From the NCBI GenBank assembly GCA_029747015.1, contig JAKOGI010000187.1, positions 273,501-337,500 on the forward strand: a DNA stretch of 64,000 bases, given 5' to 3'. Made by a program: the position numbers and the translations under genes. Origin of the DNA: Carnegiea gigantea (lineage: Eukaryota > Streptophyta > Magnoliopsida > Caryophyllales > Cactaceae). Within the stretch, counting starts at the first letter, position 1. Each line of letters opens with the position of its first letter. Positions 47,237-58,159 of the stretch are shown one piece after another. Below the pieces are notes generated by a model that was given only the letters and a program-made list of their open reading frames with translations, did no database searches and was not told the origin of the DNA.

Positions 47237-47542
47237 GGCCCTGTTATTTTCGTTGATAAATTTTAATTTACCAACTTCAATCAATTTCACTAATTTCAAT
47301 TAAAAAATGTCCACTTCAATCAAACTTCAACCAATTTTAACCCACTTCAATCAATTCAACTCACTTTCCACCATTTTAACAAACTTCTATCCATCATATA
47401 AAAAAAAATTTAACCAACTTCAACCAATTTCAACCCACTTCAATCCATTTCACTATAAAAAACTCAGTTCAACCTACTTTAACCAATCTCAACCAACGCC
47501 ATCCATTTGCCAACTTATATTTCCCAAATAAAAGAACAGACC
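47237..47542. mobile_element. Tourist-like MITE, family A, copy 4
   Basis: Ends GGCCCTGTTATTTTCG and (reversed) GGTCTGTTCTTTTATTTGG, with TTAA-like flanks (acttaa on the left, gttaat on the right). The interior again has CAACTTCAACCAATTTCAACCC units. Confidence 0.7.
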
Positions 47543-50100
47543 GTTAATGCGAAAATCTTATGGCTCAATGAAAAATATTTAATAATTTCATCGCTCCTTT
47601 TTTTTTTTTTTTTTAACTCACCAAGTTTTTTTTTTTTTTTTTTTAAAAAAAAACCCTTCTGTCTTTTATGAATCTCCCGCAGGGATTTGATTTGATAATG
47701 TTTGGCTAGAAAAGGGAGTGAGGAGTACCCGAGGTGGCTAAGCGAAGTTGGGGAGATCGAAAGTCTAAAATGGAGGCTAAAAGACTCCCAACAACTCCCG
47801 ATATTTGAGAAAAAATGAAGATCATCATAATTCATAACTATAGCAATCCCTGGAGAGAATGATTGTCCAAGAATATTTTTAGTCAAACACTCATTGACCA
47901 AAGTCATCCTCATCTCAAGCTTTACTTATCTACTTGTCCATGTGTAAATCAGTGTGAAAAGAGTTGGTAATATTTCAACCTCACCCATTTCTACACAACA
48001 ATATATCTCCTAGCTTGTCCCAATGAGAAACGCCCACATAAGCAAACGGGGAGATTGTATTATGTCATTTTGGCAGTGGGTTTTTCTCTAGATTACCCTG
48101 CTCGATAATTGAGATATCAAATCATGCTGATGTCATTTTTCGATCAGGATATGTATGAAATTATGTGATTTTTTGAAATCTTTCATGATCAACGAGAGCT
48201 TTTAGTTATGGGATATGCAGATCTATGTTTTATAGATAGGAATGGTGTGGTGATATTAAATAAAACGTAATATGAGGTAACAAGGTCATAATTACAAAAT
48301 CTTCAAATTTTCATCTCAAATCAAAGTCTAGAATACTGATTACTGAACAATTCTCTTCTTTGCTTCCGAATTGCAAAATTTTATTACAAATTTACTGTTG
48401 TTTTATATTCTGTAATATATTAGATGACACATACATAAAAGTAAAATCTCTTCAATATTCAAATAATAAAACCCCACGAAAAATGCATTATTTTTCCATG
48501 TCGGACCCGTTCTTCTCAATTTATTTCTTTCCTTTCTTCATTTTGTAAGTTTGGTTCTGTTTCTTCCAATCTTTTAGGGTTTTTTTTTCCACCTCTGATA
48601 TTTCATTTGTATTCAATTTTTTCATATCAATTAAGTGGTTATAAGAAAGAAGAAGAAGAAGCCCTAGTTACACCATTTGAATCCACAAGGAAGTCTTCTT
48701 CTCATTAGGAAAGCTAAAAAGACAAAGGGGAAAAAAGAAAGAAAAGTTAGATAGACAAACGCATAAAACAGAGAGAAGGGGGATCAGCCACTACATGTTG
48801 TCGGGAATGATAGCGAAATGGTTGAACTTGAATAAGAAAATCAACCAGTTTACGTGAATGCGAGGGGTTAGAAAAATCCGCGCTTAAGTTATAAATTCAG
48901 ATCTATCAATTCAACAGGGCTATAAAATTTGAATCAAAAAAATTGTATTTTTTTAATAAAAAAATGAAAAACAAGGTGAGTTTTAGAAAAAATAAAAAGA
49001 TATTATACAGAATAGTTTGGGGCTGTTTAGTAAATAGTTTTTCAAAAAGCTTTTTGGTTAAAAAGAGCTTTTTTTGATCAAAATTAACTGTTTGACTCAA
49101 TCAAAAATCTAATTTAGATATTTAGTAGAATACCTTTTTGGAAGAGCTTTTTAGGTCCAAAAAGCTAATTTGAAAAAGCTAATTAGCTTTTTGGTTAAAA
49201 AGAGTTTTTTGGAGAATTAGCTTTTTGTCTCACAACTTTATTAGAAACAGCTTATTTCACCGAATAATTTTCCCACAAGCAGCTAATTCAAACAGCTAAT
49301 ACAAACAGTTGATTCAAACAACTAATAGCTTCTTGCCAAACAGAACCTTTGTATCTATAGATTTGAGGCTGCCATATAATTTATATAGGAAAGAGGAAAA
49401 AAAACGCGAGGAAAAAAAAACTTTACCTGAATGTTATTGCTGTCAGTACTCGGTTGTTAAAAAGGTAAAACCCAACCACCGTGTTTCTTTTCCCAGAGGG
49501 CAAGAACCAACCACCTGAATCACGGGATTAAAGGGTCTTCTTTAGCAGCTAATTAGGTCAATCTAGCAATCTAACTTTCATAAAACTCTATTTTTAATTT
49601 TCTAAAGTAAAAGCAAAGCAACCCCCCTTTTAATTTTCGCCCAGATGTGTCCAAGTTCTTCCCTTTTTGCTGCTTATATCATTCTCTGAAAATTCAGTCG
49701 TATAATTCATACTTGATGGTAGGAATTACTCGTACATTTCTGATGAAAAAAGTTCAATATTTAATAACAACTTAACCGTAAATATTGACATGCCTGCCAT
49801 GTTCTTAAATCTAGTCCAATTTTTAATAACTTCTTCTGAAAATTCTTCTCCAAAAGGTAACTCGTGCTTCCTCAAAGGCCAATATTTTTTGGCTGAGAAA
49901 CTTCTGATTGAAGGAAATTTTCAAAGCCGGCAAACCTATAACTTGTAAATTCCAGAAATTTATAGTTGGAAAGTGTCATTTGCTTCTTGCTGCTCAACCA
50001 TATTCGAGCATCAGAAAAAAATAAAATAGTAAAAAAGGCAAAAATTGCAGAGGAGATGAGAATAATAATTTCCCAGAAATATTATCAATATATACAGCAG
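47543..50100. other. Spacer with one further MITE-like element
   Basis: No gene recognised. A segment at about 49019-49347 has loosely inverted ends (ggggctgtttagtaaatag and ccaaacagaacc) and internal agctttttggttaaaaagagc repeats, consistent with another Tourist-like MITE. T-runs occur at 47597-47613 and 47626-47643. The open frame at 47515-47913 on the minus strand has no recognisable similarity. Confidence 0.5.
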
Positions 50101-51056
50101 TACAACTGAAGTTCTTCAATTGTTCTAACTCTACTCAGTGGATCTGTCTGTTACTGATAAACAAGAAAGAAAAATTCCCAGATCATGGATATTACTATAC
50201 ATGAAATCTGGGACAAGGATCATTGCGAATCTGAACTGATCTAAATGATTGGTCAGTGTTTCGAGATATTAGCAAACCCAAATCTGCCAAGGAGAACAAT
50301 AGCAGCACGGTCTGTACACGAATGCCCAGATAGGGCAGACTGGATCGTGAGAGGAGGGATCTCATTCTCTTACCCGAGAAATACGTCATTCAATGTCCTT
50401 CACCAGACGTTATTTGCCTGTTCCCCAAGAGGATCACAAGTGGCTTCGGAAAGCTTCTTTTGAGGAAAGACTCCGGAGATTTATTCGAAAAAAGATGAGC
50501 TCGTATTTATGGCTAATGCTGAAGGTGTTTCCGTTGCCGTGTGGAATGATGAAGCTGTGCTGGGGGTGTTCCTTGAAACATGGTGTTTGGGGCTGCATTG
50601 TGAAAGTGCACCGGAAACATGTTATGCAAATGTGCAGGCCTTGTGCTCGCAGTTTCCTGTCATGTGCAGGCACATTAAAAAAAAGGCAAGCGCAGACTTG
50701 ACTATCGAGAGGAGAAATTAACACACATGCAAGCGAAACTTAATCAAACGAATACCTGGAATCCTAGACGGAGTATTCTTTTCATTTTTGCTTTTTTTAC
50801 TTTTTCTTTTTTTTTTTTTTTTTTTTTTTTTTTTGTTGGGGGGGGGGTGTTTGGGTCCTATGAAATTGGTATGCTTCTAAGGATAAGACTGTTTATATTT
50901 AGATCTCTCTAGACTAGCCTAGTGCGGAACCCGTAGACACAGAGAGGACCCCGGGGGGGTGTATTACTTTTGTTTGGGGAAGAGGCGGACTTCGTATAGC
51001 TTTATTTGGATAATAAATTGTAGAGAGGTTGCATCTATCACATTCTTATCTCCTTG
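50101..51056 (-). other. Downstream region of the FRS4-like gene
   Basis: Probably 3' UTR and terminator region of the minus-strand FRS4-like gene. It contains a T-run followed by gttggggggggg at about 50808-50847. No independent gene was recognised; the short ORFs at 50195-50724 overlap on both strands without similarity. Confidence 0.45.
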
Positions 51057-53501
51057 CTAGTTGCTACCAGACACAAGTAGTAGAGAACAATTTAGGGAGA
51101 CTCTCTGCTTTGGTCCACCGTCATCTGAAATGGATATGTCTAACAATGACTCTTGCAGCTGCCAACAGAGTGAACAGGAAATGGTGATTTTGACGCCTAG
51201 TAGTTCTCAATGTTGAAGAATAGGATGTAGACTGAATCTAACATACCATTTGCGTAAATCCATCTTGAGATCTAACAGCTGAGACTTCGTAAGCCAATGG
51301 CACCTGCATAATCTATAAGTCGTTTAGTGATAATTCATCTTTTACAGACTACTCCAAATAATCAAATGTGCAGCACAACCTGATGAGGGGGAGGGGGTCA
51401 TGAAACTCACGCTTTCTCTTGTGCCGACATTGTTTTCATGGCTTGCGTCCTCTCTTCCAACCCCGGTTCTGCTTGGAGTCAAATTTGCTTCGTTATCTCT
51501 CATATCAAGCTCCCAGTCATATGATGCTATATGGGTATCTGGATTATACTCTTCATTGGCAGTAGTAGAATAAGCTAAACAAGATTCCGACCTCAAATCC
51601 TTTTCAAGTGAACTGTTCAAAGAATTGCACCGCAGCAAAGCATCTCCTATAGCAGACACTGCAACACTATAACTCTCCTGAGATAATGAACCCTCTTCGC
51701 CCAAGATTATGGCTCGTCGACAAAGATCATTATACCTACGGACTTTAGCCTGCACCTCATCCAGTTTTTCACTGATAGCATGCCTACTTAGGGCAACATT
51801 TGTCCAGCGTTGCAATATATACTTAGACGAAATACTGAATACACCTGACATCTGCAGAACAACAATAGCATGTCTACAGAGGTACCCTTGGTATTCAAAC
51901 AAACGGCAAGAACAACAGATCTCAGAGTTTGATTCATTCCACTCCACAGTAAAATCTTGATTATTCTCAAAATCTTTAACGGCATATGTTACTCCAGTTT
52001 CATTGTCTTTTTCCTTCTTAAGATGGCATGCAGCAGCTCCCAAGACCTCCACTTGGAACTTCTTAAAAATTTCATGCGTATAAACCCAAGACATCTGCTT
52101 TTCAAAAGGAGATGGAGACCTCAACTCAGGAGCTTCATGCCACGCATCAAACTCTGCCTTGGCCTCTTCTTCATACCTATCCTCTAATAATATTGTATAT
52201 TGTTCCAGAAATTCTCTTAATGAAGTTTCTGCATTGACATATTTATTGAACGAAGAGTACAAACTTTCAACACGTGATGCAGCAAATAAACCAGCAAATG
52301 ATGTGCCTCTCATAAACACTGGCACCCAGTGACCACGATCCTCATGTAGTGATCTTATCCAGTCGTCATCACGAACTTTGAACTTCTCAACCAACTTCCA
52401 CCATTTCTTTTCAAACTCTTCTTCTGTCCATGATCTATGAATGCATTCATTAAATTCTTCCATGAAATTATCAAGCCAAACACTTAAATATTCTAACCGC
52501 TTAGGGATCTTTTCCAATATGTCCCACAAATGAAAACAATGACGGCTGTCAGGGAGACATTCTGATACAGCTGCTTTCAAAGCTTTATTCTCCTCAGTAA
52601 GCACAACCCTAGGAGGTTTCCCATCCATTGCCACAAGCCATGTTTGTATCAACCAAAGAAAAGTATGCACTGTCTCATCTGCAACCAGTGCACACCCGAG
52701 CAATGTTGGTTGAATATGATGGTTAACACCAACAAAGAGAACCAGTGGAATCTTATAGTTCTTTGAGAAGTACGTAGTGTCAATGGATACTACATCACTA
52801 AAATAGTTATAGTCAGTCAGGCCTTTAGAATCAACCCAGAACACATTTCGCAACCGATGCTCTTCATTCAAGTCTACAGCATAGAAAAATTTTGGATCCT
52901 CTTCCTGCATTTGCATAAAGTAGTTAAGCAGCACTCTTGCATCCCCAGCTTCCAAAGACAGCCTTCGTCCCTTGTCTTGCTGACTTCTTATAAGATTATC
53001 CAAAAACTTAAAGTTCTGATATGCACTAAATTGCTTGGATACAGCAGCTAAGATTTTGCGCCTCCGCACTCGGACATCATTCTTAACGGGGTCAGCATCC
53101 CTATGACTACGGAAGAAATGGGCTTGTGCGGGTAAAAGTTCATGGTTATGCTCCTTAACAAAATTATACACATACCACTTTCCATCTGGTTTTCTCTTCA
53201 CATGTAAGCTTGCCTTACATCCTATCTTAGGAGAAGGCCGGGGATTTATAGCATCATCGGACTGTTGCTTGCTTCCATACCGTATGCAAGAAAATTTTGC
53301 ATCGATAAATTCTTTTGAGGTTCGAGAACGGCGGCTGCTCAACTTAGCTGTTCCAAAACCCACTGACTTGGCATATTCTCTGTAAAACTCATATGCAGCC
53401 TCATGTGAATCAAACTCCATATCTTCACGAGGCTCCAAATCTGAGCTAGCCATGGTAGCCTTAGATTCAATTGCAATTCGTTTCCTACCAACATCCACCA
53501 T
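51057..53501 (-). CDS. FRS4: FAR1-related sequence protein (FRS4-like)
   Basis: Transposase-derived nuclear factor of the FHY3/FAR1 family. CDS exons: 53501-51411, 51303-51247 and 51158-51057 (TAG). Phases are all 0, giving 749 residues; the last exon is the least certain. FAR1 zinc-finger DNA-binding domain about 35-127 (C72, C95, H118, H120); MULE-transposase-like core about 200-420, keeping D241 (VSIDTTYF) but with Glu at the second acidic position (VVLTEENKAL, residue 303); SWIM zinc finger C530/C532/C542/H544. The match to Arabidopsis FRS4 is strong from recall (CIRYGSKQQSDDAINPR). Exon 1 is open past its donor to 51342, but AGC|GTGAGT followed by an exon encoding VPLAYEVSAVRSQDGF, a typical FRS tail, supports splicing. 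ATG 53501 is the first in-frame ATG; ATG 53453 (ACCATGGCT) has a better context and could be the true start. Confidence 0.88.
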
Positions 53502-53604
53502 GCAGCTCAATACAAGAATAGATTAGTGACTCAGCTTACACATATTTTCCAATATTCCAATTGATGCTCCACAACTCCCATAAATGATGCCAGCTGATGC
53601 CCCT
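53502..53604 (-). promoter_or_regulatory. 5' UTR part of FRS4-like exon 2, with a 16-codon uORF
   Basis: The acceptor TTTCAATTGCAG precedes GGGCATCAGC at about 53604. The leader then contains ATGGGAGTTG opening a 16-codon uORF (about 53579-53529) that ends TGA before the main ATG. It could lower translation of the FRS4-like protein. Confidence 0.6.
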
Positions 53605-54739
53605 GCAATTGAAAATGAGAAAGGGGAATTTACAGTATCCAGATTATCAAATAAAAGAAAGATGCACCACCCACGCCGGGAGGGTCCTCTTAAATCGTTG
53701 GGCACAATAAGAGACATTAAAACAAAAATTTAGACAACTTTGATTCTAACCACGTCAATACTGCTTTTTCCTAGCAATCAAAACACATTATCCCAGAATG
53801 ATCACATACTTAATTCTCATATAGCATAGAAAACATGAATCAAGCATAGCAAACTGACCACGAAACTCAGAGATACGAGACGTTCATTACTATCATTGTA
53901 CTGATTCCATCATTGCATCTAAACTGATTTCTAGGAGACCTTTCCCCAAGCATTCCCAACGCTTTTCAATGTGAGGTTATATGTTGAACAACCCCCCCCC
54001 CCCCCCCCCCAAAAAAAAAAAAAAAACCAGTCCACCCATTTTTCCTTGCTGGTTCTACCCCAAGCAGGACACATAAGTGGTTGTCAATGTCCTATAATAT
54101 AGAAAATAGGACCCAGAATACAAGTAATAAATCTATCCAAAGGACTTCACACTGGCTTCCGATGCAGGAAAAATTCTCCATACAACTCACAGAGTCACAA
54201 AATATACCCCTGCCCCTCAAAAAAAAAAAAAAAGAAAAGAAAATTTGTATACAATGAACTGTGATAAGGGTTTTAAAGCTTGTCATCTAACCACTCTCCC
54301 TTTCAAGAATTTGCCTACTTTCCTTGTTGTAAAGACATATAATTGGAACATCCCATTTGGAACTCTAGCCCTCCCCATTAGGGTTTTTCTTCAAATTCAA
54401 TAAATCTAATTGGAAAAAGAAAACAAATGCAAATTGGAACTTTGGAAGCTTTAAACTACTTCATATACCAAAATCATGTTTCTGATAAAGTGTTAAACAC
54501 AACAATCTCATTTTGAAAAGAAAAAGAGCTTAGCATTTGAATTCATAATGGGAATCATGGCAATCAAAAACATACAAAATAATCACAGCTAGCTCAAACA
54601 TTAAGACTGTAGCCTCTAGAAACAACCTGGAATGCGATCAATTACTCAGAGAAAAAGTGCCCTTTTGGGGGGTGGGCTAAATTGTTTGTTGAATAATATG
54701 CAAATAAGAATCAAAATTTGGGAAGGACAGATAAAATAC

Positions 54740-54850
54740 CTGCAGTAGAATCTTTTTCTAGGATGAATGAATTCTGATGATACGATTCAGAAGGAAATCG
54801 CCGTCGGCAGGAGAACGTAGCCGGAGAAATCGAAGAGTGAGAAAATTATA
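54740..54850 (-). other. FRS4: Non-coding first exon of the FRS4-like gene
   Basis: On the minus strand a CT-rich leader (CTCTTCGATTTCTCCGG...) ends CTACTGCAG|GTATTTTATC, a good donor at about 54740. A TATA-like GATATAATTTT lies at about 54843-54853. The intron to 53604 is about 1.1 kb and contains a C19A16 tract (53992-54026). Cap site not known. Confidence 0.55.
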
Positions 54851-55046
54851 TCCCAGTGACCCCGGATAGAGAGAGACCCCCCGGGGGAGGGGGGGGGGGA
54901 ATTGGGCTGGGTTGTCTCGAGACGGGTTTGGGAGGGCCTATTCGGCAACACTGTAGAGGCCCAATTTTAAGCCCCCCCCAAAAAAAAGAGGGCGATTGGG
55001 TGGGCCTATACGGAGGCCCAGTTTCGAGAACGAAGCTTTGAAAGAT

Positions 55047-55051
55047 AAAAA
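55047..55051 (-). terminator. Pol III terminator of the tRNA-Trp gene
   Basis: TTTTT on the minus strand, 31 nt beyond the tRNA 3' end. It is the first run of five T's, the usual stop for RNA polymerase III. Confidence 0.7.
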
Positions 55052-55082
55052 GAGGAACAGATCCGTTTTAAGGACCGGGAAA

Positions 55083-55154
55083 TTGAACCCGACGTGAATC
55101 GAACACGCAACCTTCTGATCTGGAGTCAGACGCGCTACCATTGCGCCACGGATC
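55083..55154 (-). tRNA. trnW-CCA: tRNA-Trp (CCA anticodon)
   Basis: A 72-nt cloverleaf: acceptor GGATCCG paired with CGGGTTC (two G-T wobbles), D arm GCGC/GCGC, anticodon stem TCTGA/TCAGA with loop CTCCAGA (anticodon CCA), T arm GCGTG-TTCGATT-CACGT, discriminator A. There is no intron and no encoded CCA. Upstream, CAA a few bases before the gene and TTATAAAA about 40 nt before it match the plant nuclear tRNA promoter pattern, so it is probably active. It lies about 230-270 bp upstream of the FRS4-like transcript start, same strand. Confidence 0.97.
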
Positions 55155-56477
55155 CTCGTTGCCTTGGTGTCAATGTTGTCTGTTTTATAAATAAACAATC
55201 TGATGTAGCTCATGAATCTCTAATAATAATCATCTTGCTCAGCACCTTTGGCGATAGTGTCTAAATTGTAGATTTTTTCCCAGTCAGTTTTTCCTTAATT
55301 TTTTAAAGTTTATTTCAGATCTTCAAAACTGTGATTTCAAGATATGTAAGCATAATTTCTAATGAATTATGTGATACTGATTCCATATGGAATGCAAAAT
55401 TATGAGCAGCAAATCTGGAAGGTTATTTCCCATATTTGTGGTGAGTTTGATTTTTCAGGGTCAAAATCAACTTTCTTTTCTGATTTCTTCTAAAATGATA
55501 AAGATGTGGCAAATTACCAATCTTAGCTGTGCGTATTAAAGTCAACCGTCAAAGATCAAACTTTGTCCACATATAAATTCCAATTTCTGGGCAATAGTGG
55601 CCCTTTCTTTGCTCACAATTGGAAACGTTGACAGTTGACATGGGAGCTTAAATGGTGAGTAATCATGTCACTTTCATGAAAGACCTTCAGTCGGACCATA
55701 GATTTGATCCAAATCTATATCGAATAACGTCATCCAAATTCAATACCTATTCGAAATAACCCAACTGAAACTAACCGGATCTAGACCAGCTAATGACGAG
55801 TCAAATTTAAAATGACCTGATCTAGACCGAACCCACTCAATTCTGTTAGAAGCACTATAAGACAATAGTGTGACTCAACATACTCTTAAACAACCACAGA
55901 TCATGCCATCCACCCACCCAGACCCGAGACACGCGCAGACCTGGGTCACTTGAACCGTTGAATGCATAAACGACTTTCACCTGAACCAACCCGATCTGAA
56001 TAGGGCATAAACCGGTGTTGAACCAACCAAACTTGATCCGAACACCCATTTTCCATGTCTATGTAGATTATAGAAGTTTCACCATTTTCGGGACATCAAA
56101 GTCCAATTCCTGTGGCCATACTGCTGACCACTTTGCACAAAGGAGCATCTAGCAAATTAGGAGCATCTAGCAGGCAGAATATGTCAGTTCAGGAAAATAT
56201 TAGATCCAAGTGAACAACTTCAATGGAATGCCTGAAGTGGTATATCAATAATCTGTTTAAATGTGTTAAAAAAACCATTAACAAGTACATATAACATAAA
56301 CTATCAAAGAAGAATCAATTCAGCTCCTAAATAAGTATACCCCAGAAAACTTCACCAGGGTGTTTCATCTCTGGAGACGTAGCGAATTTTGTCAACAGTT
56401 TTTTTTCTATGTGAATTACCTATGACACCCAAAAAATTACAATGAACAAACTACACAAACGAGACAGAAGATCGACA
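55155..56477. other. Spacer between tRNA-Trp and the GALT29A-like gene
   Basis: It should include the GALT29A-like 3' UTR near 56477. About 55690-56055 is rich in ccgatctgaacc/gatctagacc/acccacccagacccg words and looks like a decayed MITE without definable ends. No gene recognised. Confidence 0.45.
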
Positions 56478-57698
56478 TTAACGATGCATTACTACGGGGG
56501 GGAGCTTGAACCCCTGTGGGATGAATGGTATTGCACGAGGCCTCTCCACTAAATCCTGATAAAAGTCATACTCTGCCTGGTAATCATGCAAGGTGAGCTC
56601 GGCCTTCTGATTAGTATGGTAATGGTGCTTTGCTGAGGTTGATTTCCCAAACCCAAACAAGCTGACTTGGTCGCATATCCCCAATGCCAACATCACAGCT
56701 TGCATACCGGAAGAATAATGGAACATGGAGCCATCATGGGCAGAGTTCCATTGCTCAAAAGTCTTGTTCTTCGCCCCATCTGCAAACCGTTTCAGAGAGT
56801 AATACTTCACAACCCGGGCAGAAAACACATCAAACCGAGGATCAGTGACAATCAAGGGTGACTTGTGGGAAGATTTGCACACAACATAGTCAAGGAATTG
56901 CAAGGGTTGGCACATGTACATGACTATGGGAACATTAGCTCCATAAGGGTGGCAAAAACATTCCTCCCTCCTTGCACAAAGATGCACAATGTTGCTATTT
57001 ACAAAGGAGATAGTTGTTTTTGAACCAACATTCTTTTGATAGGATGCAATCCTAGCATTGTTCAACCGGATCACGGCTTCATGGCTATCAATCAATTCCC
57101 CAAGCTCTTTGGTCAACAAAATCCCACTATTTCCGACTACAGCACAAGATGAATACTTCTTCCCCTCTGTGCCCTCCTCCAAGCCATTATGCCTATCAAT
57201 AGGAACCTTCACAAGGTCCACTAATTCCCCCATGACATTAGGTTGAAACCTCTTCTTCCTTGCCCAATCACTCAAAACCCTCCTAAACTCGGACCAAATC
57301 TTATGGAATGCGGGTGACCGGAGGCCCACCAGCATCCCTCTCGACGTCCTGGCATGCATGTCGGCCCCATTGAAGAACCTCCGCCACGTGGCAAACGTCC
57401 GGAGATGAGCAGGGTTACCAAAATTACCCTCAAGCAATTGCTCAATTTCCTGCCGCAATTTAGCCTCACCAGCCTCAATCTCAGCCAATTTCAACAATGT
57501 GGAATTGAACAAAGGGAAATCCAATGGTGGGTTATTGGCTGATGATTCACCGGACCCAGAACCCCAAAAATGACCCCCACCATCCCCATCCCCATAAATG
57601 GATCCAAACCCATTTCTAATCGCAACCCGACAACCAAAAGTCGCAGCAACCACAATGAGCAACAGCAAACTGAAAACGGGTCGGACCGACCTTTTCAT
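56478..57698 (-). CDS. GALT29A: GT29 glycosyltransferase, GALT29A-like
   Basis: Golgi type II membrane glycosyltransferase of CAZy family GT29 (sialyltransferase fold). In plants this subgroup includes the galactosyltransferase GALT29A of arabinogalactan-protein glycan synthesis, not a true sialyltransferase. One coding exon, 406 residues. Cytosolic MKRSVRP; membrane anchor about 8-23; variable Gly-rich stem to about 60; L motif about 184-232 (SCAVVGNSG); S motif about 321-350 (HDGSMFHYSSGMQAVMLA); motif III HYHTN at 359-363; VS-type H371...E376. The family start MKRSVRP fits my recall of Arabidopsis GALT29A. The frame is open upstream to an ATG at 57815, but that lies in the 5' UTR intron (57747-58022), so ATG 57698 is chosen. 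Confidence 0.93.
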   Translation of the reverse strand: MKRSVRPVFSLLLLIVVAATFGCRVAIRNGFGSIYGDGDGGGHFWGSGSGESSANNPPLDFPLFNSTLLKLAEIEAGEAKLRQEIEQLLEGNFGNPAHLRTFATWRRFFNGADMHARTSRGMLVGLRSPAFHKIWSEFRRVLSDWARKKRFQPNVMGELVDLVKVPIDRHNGLEEGTEGKKYSSCAVVGNSGILLTKELGELIDSHEAVIRLNNARIASYQKNVGSKTTISFVNSNIVHLCARREECFCHPYGANVPIVMYMCQPLQFLDYVVCKSSHKSPLIVTDPRFDVFSARVVKYYSLKRFADGAKNKTFEQWNSAHDGSMFHYSSGMQAVMLALGICDQVSLFGFGKSTSAKHHYHTNQKAELTLHDYQAEYDFYQDLVERPRAIPFIPQGFKLPPVVMHR

Positions 57699-57745
57699 TG
57701 GAGCTGAAAAGGATCCGGACCGATGGAGAATATGTGCTATAGTTT

Positions 57746-58023
57746 TCTGTAAACAATTAGCATAAATCGCGCAAATGGGTTTCGATTCACACCATTCATC
57801 TCTACCCTCTACCATTCAAATCAACCCAAAAACTCAAAATAACTTCTCTAGAGCTTCAACTAAACAAAACCCACATAGAAAAGCCCAACTTTCACTCACT
57901 TCAGGGAGAAATTCATACTACAATATCGTGGGCGAGGAAGGAAGAAAAAGGAGCAACAAATTTTGAGCTAAAACACAAAGAAAAAAACAGGGAAATCGAG
58001 AGAGAAAGTGAAGGGAAAGTACC
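57746..58023 (-). other. GALT29A: 5' UTR intron of the GALT29A-like gene
   Basis: On the minus strand, ATCTGTAG|GTACTTTCC (donor, exon end 58023) and TTGTTTACAG|AAAAC (acceptor, exon start 57746) bound a 276-nt intron. The first exon is a non-coding leader of unknown length up to about 58150. Confidence 0.6.
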
Positions 58024-58159
58024 TACAGATGTGGAGCAAAATCCCTAGATTTTGGGGGCAAATTGGGAAAGAGAAAGTTGGAGATGAGTGCCGTGATACA
58101 AGAAGATGGGAATCTGATCTGAGGAGGAAGAGAATCACATATAAAATGAGCTTTCAGTA

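Noticed and set aside
47515..47913. 132-residue minus-strand ORF
   Set aside because: Includes a poly-Lys run from a homopolymer; no recognisable domain or splice partners.
55690..56055. MITE with defined ends
   Set aside because: Word composition resembles decayed plant MITEs, but no convincing terminal inverted repeats or target duplication could be found.
57699..57815. Upstream in-frame ATG of the GALT29A-like gene at 57815
   Set aside because: It falls inside a likely 5' UTR intron and would put 39 residues before the conserved MKRSVRP start and membrane anchor.
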